Source of the DNA: CAWCDJ01 sp963836015
GTDB taxonomy: Bacteria; Acidobacteriota; Terriglobia; Bryobacterales; Bryobacteraceae
DNA length: 64,000 nt
NCBI GenBank assembly: GCA_963836015.1
Contig: CAWIIF010000005.1
Location: 239,099-303,098 of the forward strand
Reading direction: 5' to 3'
Below the pieces are notes generated by a model. The model ran no database searches and was not told the DNA's origin. It worked only from the letters and a program-made list of their open reading frames with translations. The translations under genes and the position numbers were made by a program. This document shows, one piece after another, positions 18,482-25,768 of this stretch. Within the stretch, counting starts at the first letter, position 1. Every line of letters begins with the position of its first letter.

Positions 18482-18700
18482 ATGACAGGTATGCTGGATA
18501 CCATCGGATGGATCGCGACCGCCGTTTTTTCGACATCTTATTTCTTCCGCCAGCCCGCCGCCCTCCGCCGCATACAAGCTGCCGCGGCGTGTCTGTGGAT
18601 CGCCTACGGGGTGGCCCTGCACGCCTTTCCGGTGATCGCCGCCAACGTGATTGTGGCGGCCGCCGCGCTGGTCTCGTCGGCCCGCCGGCAGACATCCTGA
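18482..18700 (+). CDS. Small YgjV-like inner-membrane protein
   Basis: 72 residues. 'MLDTIGWIATAVFSTSYFF', 'LRRIQAAAACLWIAYGV' and 'AFPVIAANVIVAAAAL' give three hydrophobic helices, in the pattern of the YgjV / PQ-loop-like inner-membrane family (function unknown). The first ATG is at 18482; a second in frame at 18491 (MLDTIGW) may be the true start. It is divergent from the GntR-type gene, and the copy of the 19-base repeat at 18694 covers its stop codon. Confidence 0.6.
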   Translation: MTGMLDTIGWIATAVFSTSYFFRQPAALRRIQAAAACLWIAYGVALHAFPVIAANVIVAAAALVSSARRQTS

Positions 18701-18712
18701 TATCTCAGCTTT
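18694..18712 (+). repeat. Second copy of a 19-base direct repeat
   Basis: ATCCTGATAT followed by two variable bases and CAGCTTT. The first copy is at 18422-18440, overlapping the regulator's promoter. Only the two middle bases differ. The copies are 272 bases apart and flank the YgjV-like gene. They could be operator sites for the GntR-type protein. Confidence 0.5.
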
Positions 18713-18827
18713 CTAACCGGCGGCGGTAACCGGCACGCCTCCCGCACATCCAAGGACCTATAGGCGTGGACCGCCTGGCTGGCCCTGTTCTGCCTCGCCG
18801 CAAGGAAACGGAAAAGGAGACAGATCT

Positions 18828-19652
18828 ATGCAAGAGTGGGAAAACAAACCGAAGGAGTACCTGCTGGTCAGCGATTTCGACCAGACTCTGAGTTTTCACG
18901 ATTCGGGAATCGTATTGAGCGAACTGCTGGGGGTCGGTGGTTTCGCCGAACGGATCGGCGGCCTCTCCCAGATTCATCTCGTGCAACAGGGCGGCGAGCT
19001 GGCCTACCTGCTGCTGCACGACCCGGAATTTCGCAAAGTACGCCGCGAGCACCTGGTGGAGGTGGGCAAGCACATCCGTCTGAAGCAGAACATCGGCATG
19101 CTTTCGCAGTTGCTGGCCGGTATCGACGGACACCGCTTCTCGTTCTACGTGGTGTCGGCGGCGCCGCAGGAAGTGATCCAGTCGGCGCTCGAGGGTATTG
19201 TCCCCGAGGACCACATTTTCGGCACGCAGTTCCGCTACGATCCGACCAGCGGGGAGATCCAGTCGATCGCGCGCGTGCCGGCCGGGTACGGCAAGGTGGC
19301 GGTGCTCGACGAGCTGCGAACCAGCCTGATGCTCAGCCCGGACCGCGTCGTATATGTCGGCGACGGCAGCTCCGACGTCCACGTGATGCTGCATGTCAAT
19401 CGCATGTCGGGCTTGACGATCGCCGTCTCGGAGAACCGCTTTATTACGCAGATTGCGGCGCGCACGGTGCTGAGCGACGACGCACTGAGCGTGCTGGTGC
19501 CGGTGCTCGAAGACATCGTGGGGTGGAACCCGGCGCAGATCCGGGCGTTCTTCGACGCCCACGGCTTCGTGCTGCGCGATTGGGACAAGGTCCGCACCGA
19601 CTCGCTGACGATCAGCCAGGCGGCCGGATCAGGTGACGCACTGCCCGTGTGA
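18828..19652 (+). CDS. HAD-superfamily phosphatase (SerB-like)
   Basis: 274 residues, preceded by AAGGAGA at good spacing. Motif I is 'VSDFDQTLS' (about 14-22, nucleophile and acid aspartates). A helical cap follows. 'YVVSAAPQE' supplies the motif II serine, the conserved lysine is probably in 'GYGKVAVLDEL', and motif IV is 'VVYVGDGSSDVHVM'. The order is that of HAD subfamily IB, which includes phosphoserine phosphatase and MtnX-like enzymes. The substrate cannot be decided from sequence. The gene ends 15 bases before the lysozyme-like gene, so the two may form an operon. Confidence 0.85.
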   Translation: MQEWENKPKEYLLVSDFDQTLSFHDSGIVLSELLGVGGFAERIGGLSQIHLVQQGGELAYLLLHDPEFRKVRREHLVEVGKHIRLKQNIGMLSQLLAGIDGHRFSFYVVSAAPQEVIQSALEGIVPEDHIFGTQFRYDPTSGEIQSIARVPAGYGKVAVLDELRTSLMLSPDRVVYVGDGSSDVHVMLHVNRMSGLTIAVSENRFITQIAARTVLSDDALSVLVPVLEDIVGWNPAQIRAFFDAHGFVLRDWDKVRTDSLTISQAAGSGDALPV

Positions 19653-19667
19653 TGAGATGATGTTCGA

Positions 19668-20264
19668 TTGGGCACCGCAAATTCCCGCACCGCGCCGGCC
19701 GCCAGGCCGAGAAGCCGAAAAAAGTCCAGGCGCGCCGGCAAAGCGCCCGCCAAGGTCTCGCTGGTGTCCGAGGTTCTGGTGGTTTTCGTCCTGGCTGGAG
19801 TGGTGCTGTTTGCAGCGGGCCAGTGGTTTCACGAGCATTACACGGTAAGTCTGCAATCGCCGGTGCGGCTGCATTTTCAATGGCCGGTGGTACTGGCCGA
19901 GCGGGTCATCTCGGGCGATGCCTCGGAAGCTCAGTCGGATCAGAACGGCCGCCGGCTCTCCGCCTGGCAGCAGTATGCGTGCCGCAAGTTCGGCACCGAC
20001 TGCCGCGTGGCGCTGGCCATCCAGCGCGCCGAAAATCCGCAGGGCAAGTGCGAGATCTATCACTACAACGCCGATGGAACGCTCGATTGGGGATATTTTC
20101 AGATCAACACCGTGCATCTCAAACGCCCAGGCCTGAACCTGCGCGACCTGCTCGACTGCAAAGCGAACATCGATTTCGCTTACCAGTTGTACCGCGAGCG
20201 GGGGTTCCAACCCTGGAGCACTTATAACAATGGGGCTTATCTCCAGTTCATGAAGAATCGTTAA
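19668..20264 (+). CDS. Membrane-anchored lysozyme/transglycosylase-like protein
   Basis: 198 residues from a TTG at 19668; a GTG at 19764 is an alternative just before the membrane helix. A basic N-terminus (RSRKKSRRAGK) precedes one transmembrane helix (about 35-53). The extracytoplasmic part has a goose-lysozyme/SLT-like core: 'CRVALAIQRAENPQGKCEIYHYN' carries the probable catalytic glutamate, 'LDWGYFQINTVHL' the conserved substrate-binding strand, and 'YQLYRERGFQPWSTYNNGAY' the closing motif. It probably cleaves peptidoglycan. Four cysteines may form disulphides. No standard ATG start exists in this frame, so the N-terminus is uncertain. Confidence 0.75.
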   Translation: MGTANSRTAPAARPRSRKKSRRAGKAPAKVSLVSEVLVVFVLAGVVLFAAGQWFHEHYTVSLQSPVRLHFQWPVVLAERVISGDASEAQSDQNGRRLSAWQQYACRKFGTDCRVALAIQRAENPQGKCEIYHYNADGTLDWGYFQINTVHLKRPGLNLRDLLDCKANIDFAYQLYRERGFQPWSTYNNGAYLQFMKNR

Positions 20265-20703
20265 TGTTTTGATATCATTGAAGAGCGCCGTGGCAAGCAA
20301 TCAGTCAATCCGTCCGTTTCTGTGCCTGTGGATCGCACTATCGCTGAATGCGCAGTTCGTTGCCGGGTCCTGGTCGGTTGACAGGGAAACCGTCCAACTC
20401 GTGGCGGCATCACCGGCGCCGTCACTCCAAATCAATCACGGCAATCCCCGGTTGGAAGGCTCGAAGGTCCGGAACGCGGCCGCTCTATTCCTTCTTCCGA
20501 CTTCCAACGGCCGGACCCCGGATCGCCGCGACTCGGCCACGGCCACGGCCGGGCTTTCACAGCCCCGGACTGCTCTCCTGACGGCGCAAAGCGGCCGTTC
20601 TCCTCCCCACCGGATCTCCTCCTAATCTCAGGTACCCGATTCCGCCCATGACTGCGGGCGCGCGGCGAGAACTGTGCGCCCGGATTGACCAGGAGATCCT
20701 ACT
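20265..20703 (+). other. Gap region with a doubtful secreted ORF
   Basis: The only sizeable frame (20290-20625, GTG start) begins 'MASNQSIRPFLCLWIALSLNAQFVAG', which looks like a signal peptide. It then becomes proline/serine/arginine-rich with no family resemblance. It could be a real secreted peptide or chance. GGGCGC...GCGCCC near 20659-20684 is a short inverted repeat just before the ribosome site of the next gene. I see no RNA gene here. Confidence 0.3.
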
Positions 20704-20865
20704 ATGGAGCCAACGACGACGAACGTTTCCACCACCGAACCGAGTCACGCCCCTCGCAAGCTGACCGCGGCCGAGAACGTGATTCTGACAATAAAAATCC
20801 TCGCGGGCGCGGCGCTGCTGATGGCCGTGCTGTGGGGCGCCAACCACTGGACCTCCGCCAAATAA
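20704..20865 (+). CDS. 53-residue single-pass membrane protein
   Basis: The reading frame ATG...TAA encodes 53 residues: a threonine/serine-rich polar head ('MEPTTTNVSTTEPSHAPRKL') and one hydrophobic helix ('VILTIKILAGAALLMAVLWGA') ending 'NHWTSAK'. AGGAGAT sits 5 bases before the ATG, a strong Shine-Dalgarno for this genome. It converges on amtB with 35 bases between. I do not recognise the family. The polar-head/helix plan resembles small membrane subunits, so a partner protein is likely, but none can be named. Confidence 0.65.
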   Translation: MEPTTTNVSTTEPSHAPRKLTAAENVILTIKILAGAALLMAVLWGANHWTSAK

Positions 20866-20900
20866 GCGGCGCGCCGCGCAATCCGGCGAGGCGGGGCGTA

Positions 20901-22316
20901 TCACGCTTCGAAGTTATAGCCCTCCTCGCCGTGCTGGGTGACATCCAGGCCTTCGACTTCCTGATCCTGGTTCACGCGGAGGCCGATGGTGGCGTCGCAG
21001 ATCTTCAGGATGACCAGAGTGCCGACGATCGCCAGCGCCCAGGCGATGCCGGCGCCGATCGCCTGGTTGACGATCTGCCCGCCGTTGCCATCGGCCAATC
21101 CGAGCGCCTGCGGCTGTCCGGAGGCATTCTTTAACGCATCATTGATCGCGTTGGTCGCGAATACACCGGTGAGCACCGCGCCGAGTGTGCCGCCGGCGCC
21201 GTGCACGCCGAAGGCGTCCAGCGAATCGTCATAGCCGAATATGCGCTTTACCTTCACCACCATGAAGTAGCAGAAAACGCCGGCGCACAATCCGATCAGC
21301 ATGGCGGGAAACGGCTTAACGAATCCCGATGCGGGAGTGATTGCCACCAGGCCGGCCACACAACCCGAGATGCCTCCCAGAACACTGGGCTTGCCGTTGT
21401 GCAGCCATTCCGCGAGCAGCCAGCCGATGGTCGCGGCGGCAGCGCCGAAGTGGGTCGCCACAAAAGCGCTGGTAGCCAGGCCGGACGCTCCCAAAGCGCT
21501 GCCGGCATTAAAGCCGAACCATCCGACCCACAGCAGACAAGCTCCGATGAAACTGATCACCAGGTTGTGAGGCTTCATGGATTCGGTCGGGAATCCCACC
21601 CGCTTGCCGAGGTAGAGAGCGCAGACCAGCGCGGAAACTCCGGACGTAATATGCACGACGGTGCCGCCCGCGAAATCGAATGTCGCAACCCTGCCGCCTA
21701 GGAACGCGTTCAGGAATCCGCCCTTTCCCCACACCATGTGAGCCATCGGCGTGTAGACGAGCAGGCTCCAGAGGATCATGAACAGCAGCATGGCGCTGAA
21801 TTTCATGCGTTCCGCGAAGGCCCCGGTGATGAGCGCCGGCGTAATGATGGCGAACATCAGCTGATACACCATGAAGGTCTGCTGCGGGATGGTGGCCGCA
21901 TAGTCCGGATTAGGCGTGCTGCCAACGCCGTTCAGAAATGCGGCGTCCAGGTTGCCCAGAAAGCTTCCGGAGCCGCTGAACGCCAAACTGTAGCCGACGA
22001 CAGCCCAGACGACTGTGACGACGGCCATCATGATGAAGCTTTGCATCATGGTGCCCAGGACGTTCTTGCGGCGCACCAGGCCGCCGTAGAAAAGCGCGAG
22101 ACCCGGTCCGGTCATCATCAGGACCAGGGCCGCGCAAACCAGCATCCAGGCGTTGTCGCCGGCGCTCTGAGCGGACCGCACCGCGGTCTCGAGCGACGCG
22201 AGCCTCGCCTCTGTATCCGGGACGCCGTTTGCGAACCCAGGTGAGGCCAATAGGCCCAAACCTGCAGCCAATGGCAGGACTTTCCCTTTCAGGACAGGAC
22301 GCACTCCTGACTTCAT
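20901..22316 (-). CDS. amtB: Ammonium channel AmtB
   Basis: 471 residues from 22316 (MKSGVRP), preceded by GAGAGGGTG; the frame is open to 22484 but the extra part is arginine-rich and not family-like. A signal peptide (about 1-26) is followed by an extracytoplasmic loop and 11 membrane helices. Family motifs are 'GPGLALFYGGLVRRKNVL', 'GAFAERMKF', 'DFAGGTVVHITSG' (pore histidine region), 'GFNAGSAL' and 'DAFGVHGAGGTLGAVLTGVF' (second pore histidine). It conducts ammonium across the inner membrane. A PII gene (glnB/glnK), the usual partner, is not next to it. Confidence 0.95.
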   Translation of the reverse strand: MKSGVRPVLKGKVLPLAAGLGLLASPGFANGVPDTEARLASLETAVRSAQSAGDNAWMLVCAALVLMMTGPGLALFYGGLVRRKNVLGTMMQSFIMMAVVTVVWAVVGYSLAFSGSGSFLGNLDAAFLNGVGSTPNPDYAATIPQQTFMVYQLMFAIITPALITGAFAERMKFSAMLLFMILWSLLVYTPMAHMVWGKGGFLNAFLGGRVATFDFAGGTVVHITSGVSALVCALYLGKRVGFPTESMKPHNLVISFIGACLLWVGWFGFNAGSALGASGLATSAFVATHFGAAAATIGWLLAEWLHNGKPSVLGGISGCVAGLVAITPASGFVKPFPAMLIGLCAGVFCYFMVVKVKRIFGYDDSLDAFGVHGAGGTLGAVLTGVFATNAINDALKNASGQPQALGLADGNGGQIVNQAIGAGIAWALAIVGTLVILKICDATIGLRVNQDQEVEGLDVTQHGEEGYNFEA

Positions 22317-22843
22317 GTCGATCACCCTCTCTGCGTTAGTTTTCTGGAAGCGGCGGCGGCTAGACGGGTCGAGGGGGAGCGCGCCCGTGACAAGCGGGCG
22401 AGCAAACCAGAGCGGGAAGCGGGCGCGAATGGAAGAGCGCGAGGCCCATGCAGCACGGCCCCGGCGGAACGGCCACGGCCGCACGAATAGCAGCGGTCTT
22501 CTTTTGATGGGGGCTTGAGCCGGACGGCCTTAGGGGCCGGCGCGCGACTACCGAATAAGCGCCCCGGGAGGTGCCTGCGAAACCGCGCGGGCGTGTGTGC
22601 TGTTGCGGATCGGCCGCCAGGTCCGTCGCGCTGGACGCGGCGGTTACGAAGAGGCAGATGGCCAGCGCGACGAGGCGCACGGGCTGCGTTCGAAATGGAG
22701 ACTGAATGCTCACACCCAACGGGCCGTTGTTCAATTATCGGGGAGGCGACCTCCCCGGCGCGATGCATTGTTTCTATGCGCGGAATTCAAAACGCTTATT
22801 GCGCCGCCTTCGGCGCATCGGCACGGTCGCGGCTCTGTGATGG
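22317..22843 (-). other. amtB upstream region with a doubtful signal-peptide ORF
   Basis: A minus-strand frame from a GTG at 22713 to 22360 encodes 117 residues. It starts 'VSIQSPFRTQPVRLVALAICLFVTAASSATDLA', a convincing signal peptide, then turns arginine/proline-rich with no recognised domain. It would end 43 bases before amtB. It could be a leader gene for amtB or chance. No PII gene, sRNA or riboswitch is recognised. Confidence 0.3.
22801..22816 (-). terminator. Hairpin downstream of the third ADOP gene
   Basis: GCGCCG-CCTT-CGGCGC is a perfect 6-bp hairpin 28 bases past the ADOP stop. On the minus strand it is followed by AATAAGCGTTTTG, a weak T-run. A second hairpin, GGGGAGG-CGA-CCTCCCC at 22740-22756, lies further downstream. 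Together they plausibly terminate the ADOP transcript. Confidence 0.5.
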
Positions 22844-25213
22844 TCAGGAGCGCATGGCCTCAATCGGATCGATCCGCGCCGCCTCGCGTGCGGGCAGGAC
22901 GGCCGCAGCGACCGACACCACGCCCAGCAGCAAGGCTGCGCCGCCCACGCTGACGGCGTCGATCCCCGTCACCCCGAACAGTACAGACTGCATCACCCTT
23001 CCGGCAACCAGCGTCAGCAGCAGGCCTGCCCCGATCCCGACGCCGATCAGCCGCCCCGCGCCCGCTACCAGCGAGAGTACGATCCGTTCGGGCCGCGCGC
23101 CCAGCGCCATCCGCACCCCGATCTCCTGACGCCGCGAGGTCACCATCTGCGCGATCAGGCTGTACAGCCCCACTGCCGCCAGCAGCATCGCCGCCAGCGC
23201 GAACAGGCCCAACATCTGGACGTTCGCCTTGGGCCGGTCCAGCGTCGCGTCGAGCGAATCCTCGAGACGCTGCAGCCCGAAGATGGCCCGGCTCGGGTCC
23301 ACGCCGTGCACTATCTGCCGCACGGCTCCCACGAGAGCCATCGGATCGCCGGCTGTCCGCACCGCGTACTCCGGATCGGGCCACATGCCGCCCGTCGCGC
23401 ACAAATAGACGTACGGATACGCGGGGGCCTCCACCGAGTCCTCCTTCACGTCCCCGATCACCCCCACGATCTCGATCGGACTGCGGTCGAAGCTCAGGTG
23501 CCGTCCCACCACGTTCGCGCCGCGTGCGTAGACATCGACGAACCGCCGATTGACCATCGCCTTCCGCGGCGCATTAAAATCGGTCCGCAATTCGGGACAC
23601 CACTCACCCGCCAGCAGCGGCGCCTGGAGAGCCTTCAAATACCCCGGGCTCACGGTCCGCTCGCCCGCCGGCATCTTGCCGGTGTCGTCAGCCTGGCCGC
23701 CGTCCATTGTGATCTGATATCGGAGCGTCGCGCCCGAGACCGGCAGGAAGTTGCTGAGTCCGGCCGCCTCCGCTCCCGGAAGCTGCTGCAAACCGGCCAG
23801 CAACTGCTGCTGGAGGCGCCCCACGCGCGTCCGGTCCTCGTCCCACGCAGCACCGACGTGGAACAGCAGCACGTGCTGCGGGTTGAAACCCAGTTCGACA
23901 TGGTTCAGGTTGTAGAAACTTCGCACCAACAGCCCTGCGCTCGAAAGCAGAACCATGGTGAGCGCGATCTGCCCGCCCACAAGCACACGCTGGACCATCT
24001 GCCGCCGGCCCACTACGCCGCGGCCCGCGCGGATCAGGGTGGCCGTGTACCGGGCGGCCGTGGCCCGCCAAGCCGGCAGCAGCCCGAACGCCAGCGACCC
24101 CGCCAGGCTCACTCCCGCCGCGAACGCAAGCGCCCTCCAATCCACCGCCAGCTCATTGATCCGCGGCACGTCCGAGAAGACTTTCGCCAGTGCGCCGAGG
24201 GAAAGCGCCGCTGCGTACCATCCCGCCAGAGCCGCCGCTGCCGCGAGCAGCACCATCTCGCGCATCAGCGCCCCTACCACCTGCGCGCGGGTCGCCCCGA
24301 TCGAAACCCGGATCGCAATCTCCCGCTCCCTGCGGTGCAACTGCGCGAGCACGAGGCTTGCCGCATTCGTCACCGTGATCGCCAGCAGCAGCCCCACCGC
24401 CCCGAACAGCAGGAGCAGAGGCCGGGCCGAGTCCCCTACCCGGAACGCCTTGAGGTCCGCTACACTCACCGACCAGCCGCGGTCGGTCTTCGGGAATTGC
24501 TCCGCGAGGCCGCGCTCGACGCCGTCCAGGTCCGCCTGGGCCTGCGCAATGGAGATCCCCTGTTTCATGCGCCCCACGCCGTTCAGAAACCGTGCGTCGC
24601 GCATCCCCATCATGAACTGACCGAGCTGCGCGGGCACCCAGACGTCGATGGCCGGCGAGGGAGATTCCTTGGGCATCACACCGACAACGCTGTACCCCTG
24701 CCCGCCGATCAACAAGCGCCGGGACGTGATCTTTGGATCCAGCCCATAGCGCCGCGCCCACAGCCCGTAGCTGATCACGGCCGCGCCCGGGCCGCCCGGC
24801 CGCTCCTCCTCCGGGGTGAATCCGCGGCCGATCACGGGCCGTACGCCATACACCTCGAAGTACCGCGGCGTGACCCGCAGCCCGCTCAGGCGCTCCGGCT
24901 CTGTCCCGCTGGTGTCCGTCACGTTCTCACGGTACAGGCCCGTGATCGCGGTGAAGGCATGGTTCAGGCGGTTCCAATCCTCCAAACGCGCCGGAGCGAT
25001 AAGGCTGGTCTTCTGGTTCTTCGCCGAGCTGGCCTCGTAGACGGTCACCAGCCGGTCCGCATCCGGATAGGGCAGCGGCTTCAGCAGCACCGTGTCCACC
25101 ACCGAGAACAGCGCCGTATTGACGGCGATCCCCAGCGTGAGCAGCCCGCCCACCGCCAGTGCGAACGCAGGCCTGCGGACGAGCGAACGAAAAGCGAACT
25201 TCCACGGCAGCAT
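22844..25213 (-). CDS. ADOP-family ABC transporter permease (third copy)
   Basis: 789 residues. It starts 'MLPWKFAFRSLVRRPAFALAVGGLLTLGIAVNTALF' and shows the two-block MacB-core/FtsX architecture. The first FtsX block is near residue 270 ('ITVTNAASLVLAQLHRREREIAIRVSIGATR'), and the C-terminus ends 'AREAARIDPIEAMRS'. It is somewhat shorter and more divergent than the other two ADOPs here; for example 'GIAVNTALF' replaces 'GIGANTAIF'. No ATPase gene is adjacent. It lies downstream of the Nudix gene on the same strand with a 33-base gap, so read-through from the polX operon is possible. Confidence 0.93.
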   Translation of the reverse strand: MLPWKFAFRSLVRRPAFALAVGGLLTLGIAVNTALFSVVDTVLLKPLPYPDADRLVTVYEASSAKNQKTSLIAPARLEDWNRLNHAFTAITGLYRENVTDTSGTEPERLSGLRVTPRYFEVYGVRPVIGRGFTPEEERPGGPGAAVISYGLWARRYGLDPKITSRRLLIGGQGYSVVGVMPKESPSPAIDVWVPAQLGQFMMGMRDARFLNGVGRMKQGISIAQAQADLDGVERGLAEQFPKTDRGWSVSVADLKAFRVGDSARPLLLLFGAVGLLLAITVTNAASLVLAQLHRREREIAIRVSIGATRAQVVGALMREMVLLAAAAALAGWYAAALSLGALAKVFSDVPRINELAVDWRALAFAAGVSLAGSLAFGLLPAWRATAARYTATLIRAGRGVVGRRQMVQRVLVGGQIALTMVLLSSAGLLVRSFYNLNHVELGFNPQHVLLFHVGAAWDEDRTRVGRLQQQLLAGLQQLPGAEAAGLSNFLPVSGATLRYQITMDGGQADDTGKMPAGERTVSPGYLKALQAPLLAGEWCPELRTDFNAPRKAMVNRRFVDVYARGANVVGRHLSFDRSPIEIVGVIGDVKEDSVEAPAYPYVYLCATGGMWPDPEYAVRTAGDPMALVGAVRQIVHGVDPSRAIFGLQRLEDSLDATLDRPKANVQMLGLFALAAMLLAAVGLYSLIAQMVTSRRQEIGVRMALGARPERIVLSLVAGAGRLIGVGIGAGLLLTLVAGRVMQSVLFGVTGIDAVSVGGAALLLGVVSVAAAVLPAREAARIDPIEAMRS

Positions 25214-25246
25214 GAGGGTTAGACGGCCGGCCCCGCAATCGGTAAG

Positions 25247-25768
25247 CTATCGCTGCGCCTGCCACATGAGGAATCCGATGATGGTCTTACCGTCCTCGAT
25301 CTTCCCCTTGCGGATCAGCGCCGCCAGCTCCTTTTTCTTGAACCAGCGCGACTCGATGCGCTCATCGTCCATCGGGGTTGCCTGGCCCTCGGTCAGGTCC
25401 GTCGCCAGGAAGATCGTCATCCGCTCCTCTACATATCCCGGGCTCGGCCAGAAGGACACCAGCTTCCTCCACTTCTTCGCGCGGTAGCCGGTCTCTTCCG
25501 CCAGCTCGCGCTTGGCTGCCTCGAGCGGTTTCTCGCCCGCGTCGAGCTTTCCCGCCGGAAGCTCCCACAGCTCTTTACCCGCCGGAAGCCGGTACTGACG
25601 CACCAGCAGGATGCCCTTCTTCCGGTCCACCGCCATCATCACGGCCGACCCGGCGTGGCGTACCACCGAGCGCCGGATCTCGAAGCCGGCCTTCCGGTCG
25701 ACGGCCTTGTCTTCACTTACACGGAACAGCTTGCACTGGTAAACTTCGCGGGATTCTGTGATTTTCAT
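25247..25768 (-). CDS. Nudix hydrolase, ADP-ribose pyrophosphatase type
   Basis: 173 residues. The Nudix box runs through 'GKLDAGEKPLEAAKRELAEETGY' (about 93-115) with the expected GX5EX7REUXEEXGU spacing. 'KGILLVRQYRLPAGKELWELPAGK' before the box and 'SPGYVEERMTIFLA' after it are typical of the ADP-ribose pyrophosphatase (NudF-like) branch. It probably hydrolyses ADP-ribose or another nucleoside diphosphate derivative in the cytoplasm. Its ATG overlaps the polX stop by 4 bases, so it is co-translated with polX. No signal peptide is present. Confidence 0.92.
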   Translation of the reverse strand: MKITESREVYQCKLFRVSEDKAVDRKAGFEIRRSVVRHAGSAVMMAVDRKKGILLVRQYRLPAGKELWELPAGKLDAGEKPLEAAKRELAEETGYRAKKWRKLVSFWPSPGYVEERMTIFLATDLTEGQATPMDDERIESRWFKKKELAALIRKGKIEDGKTIIGFLMWQAQR

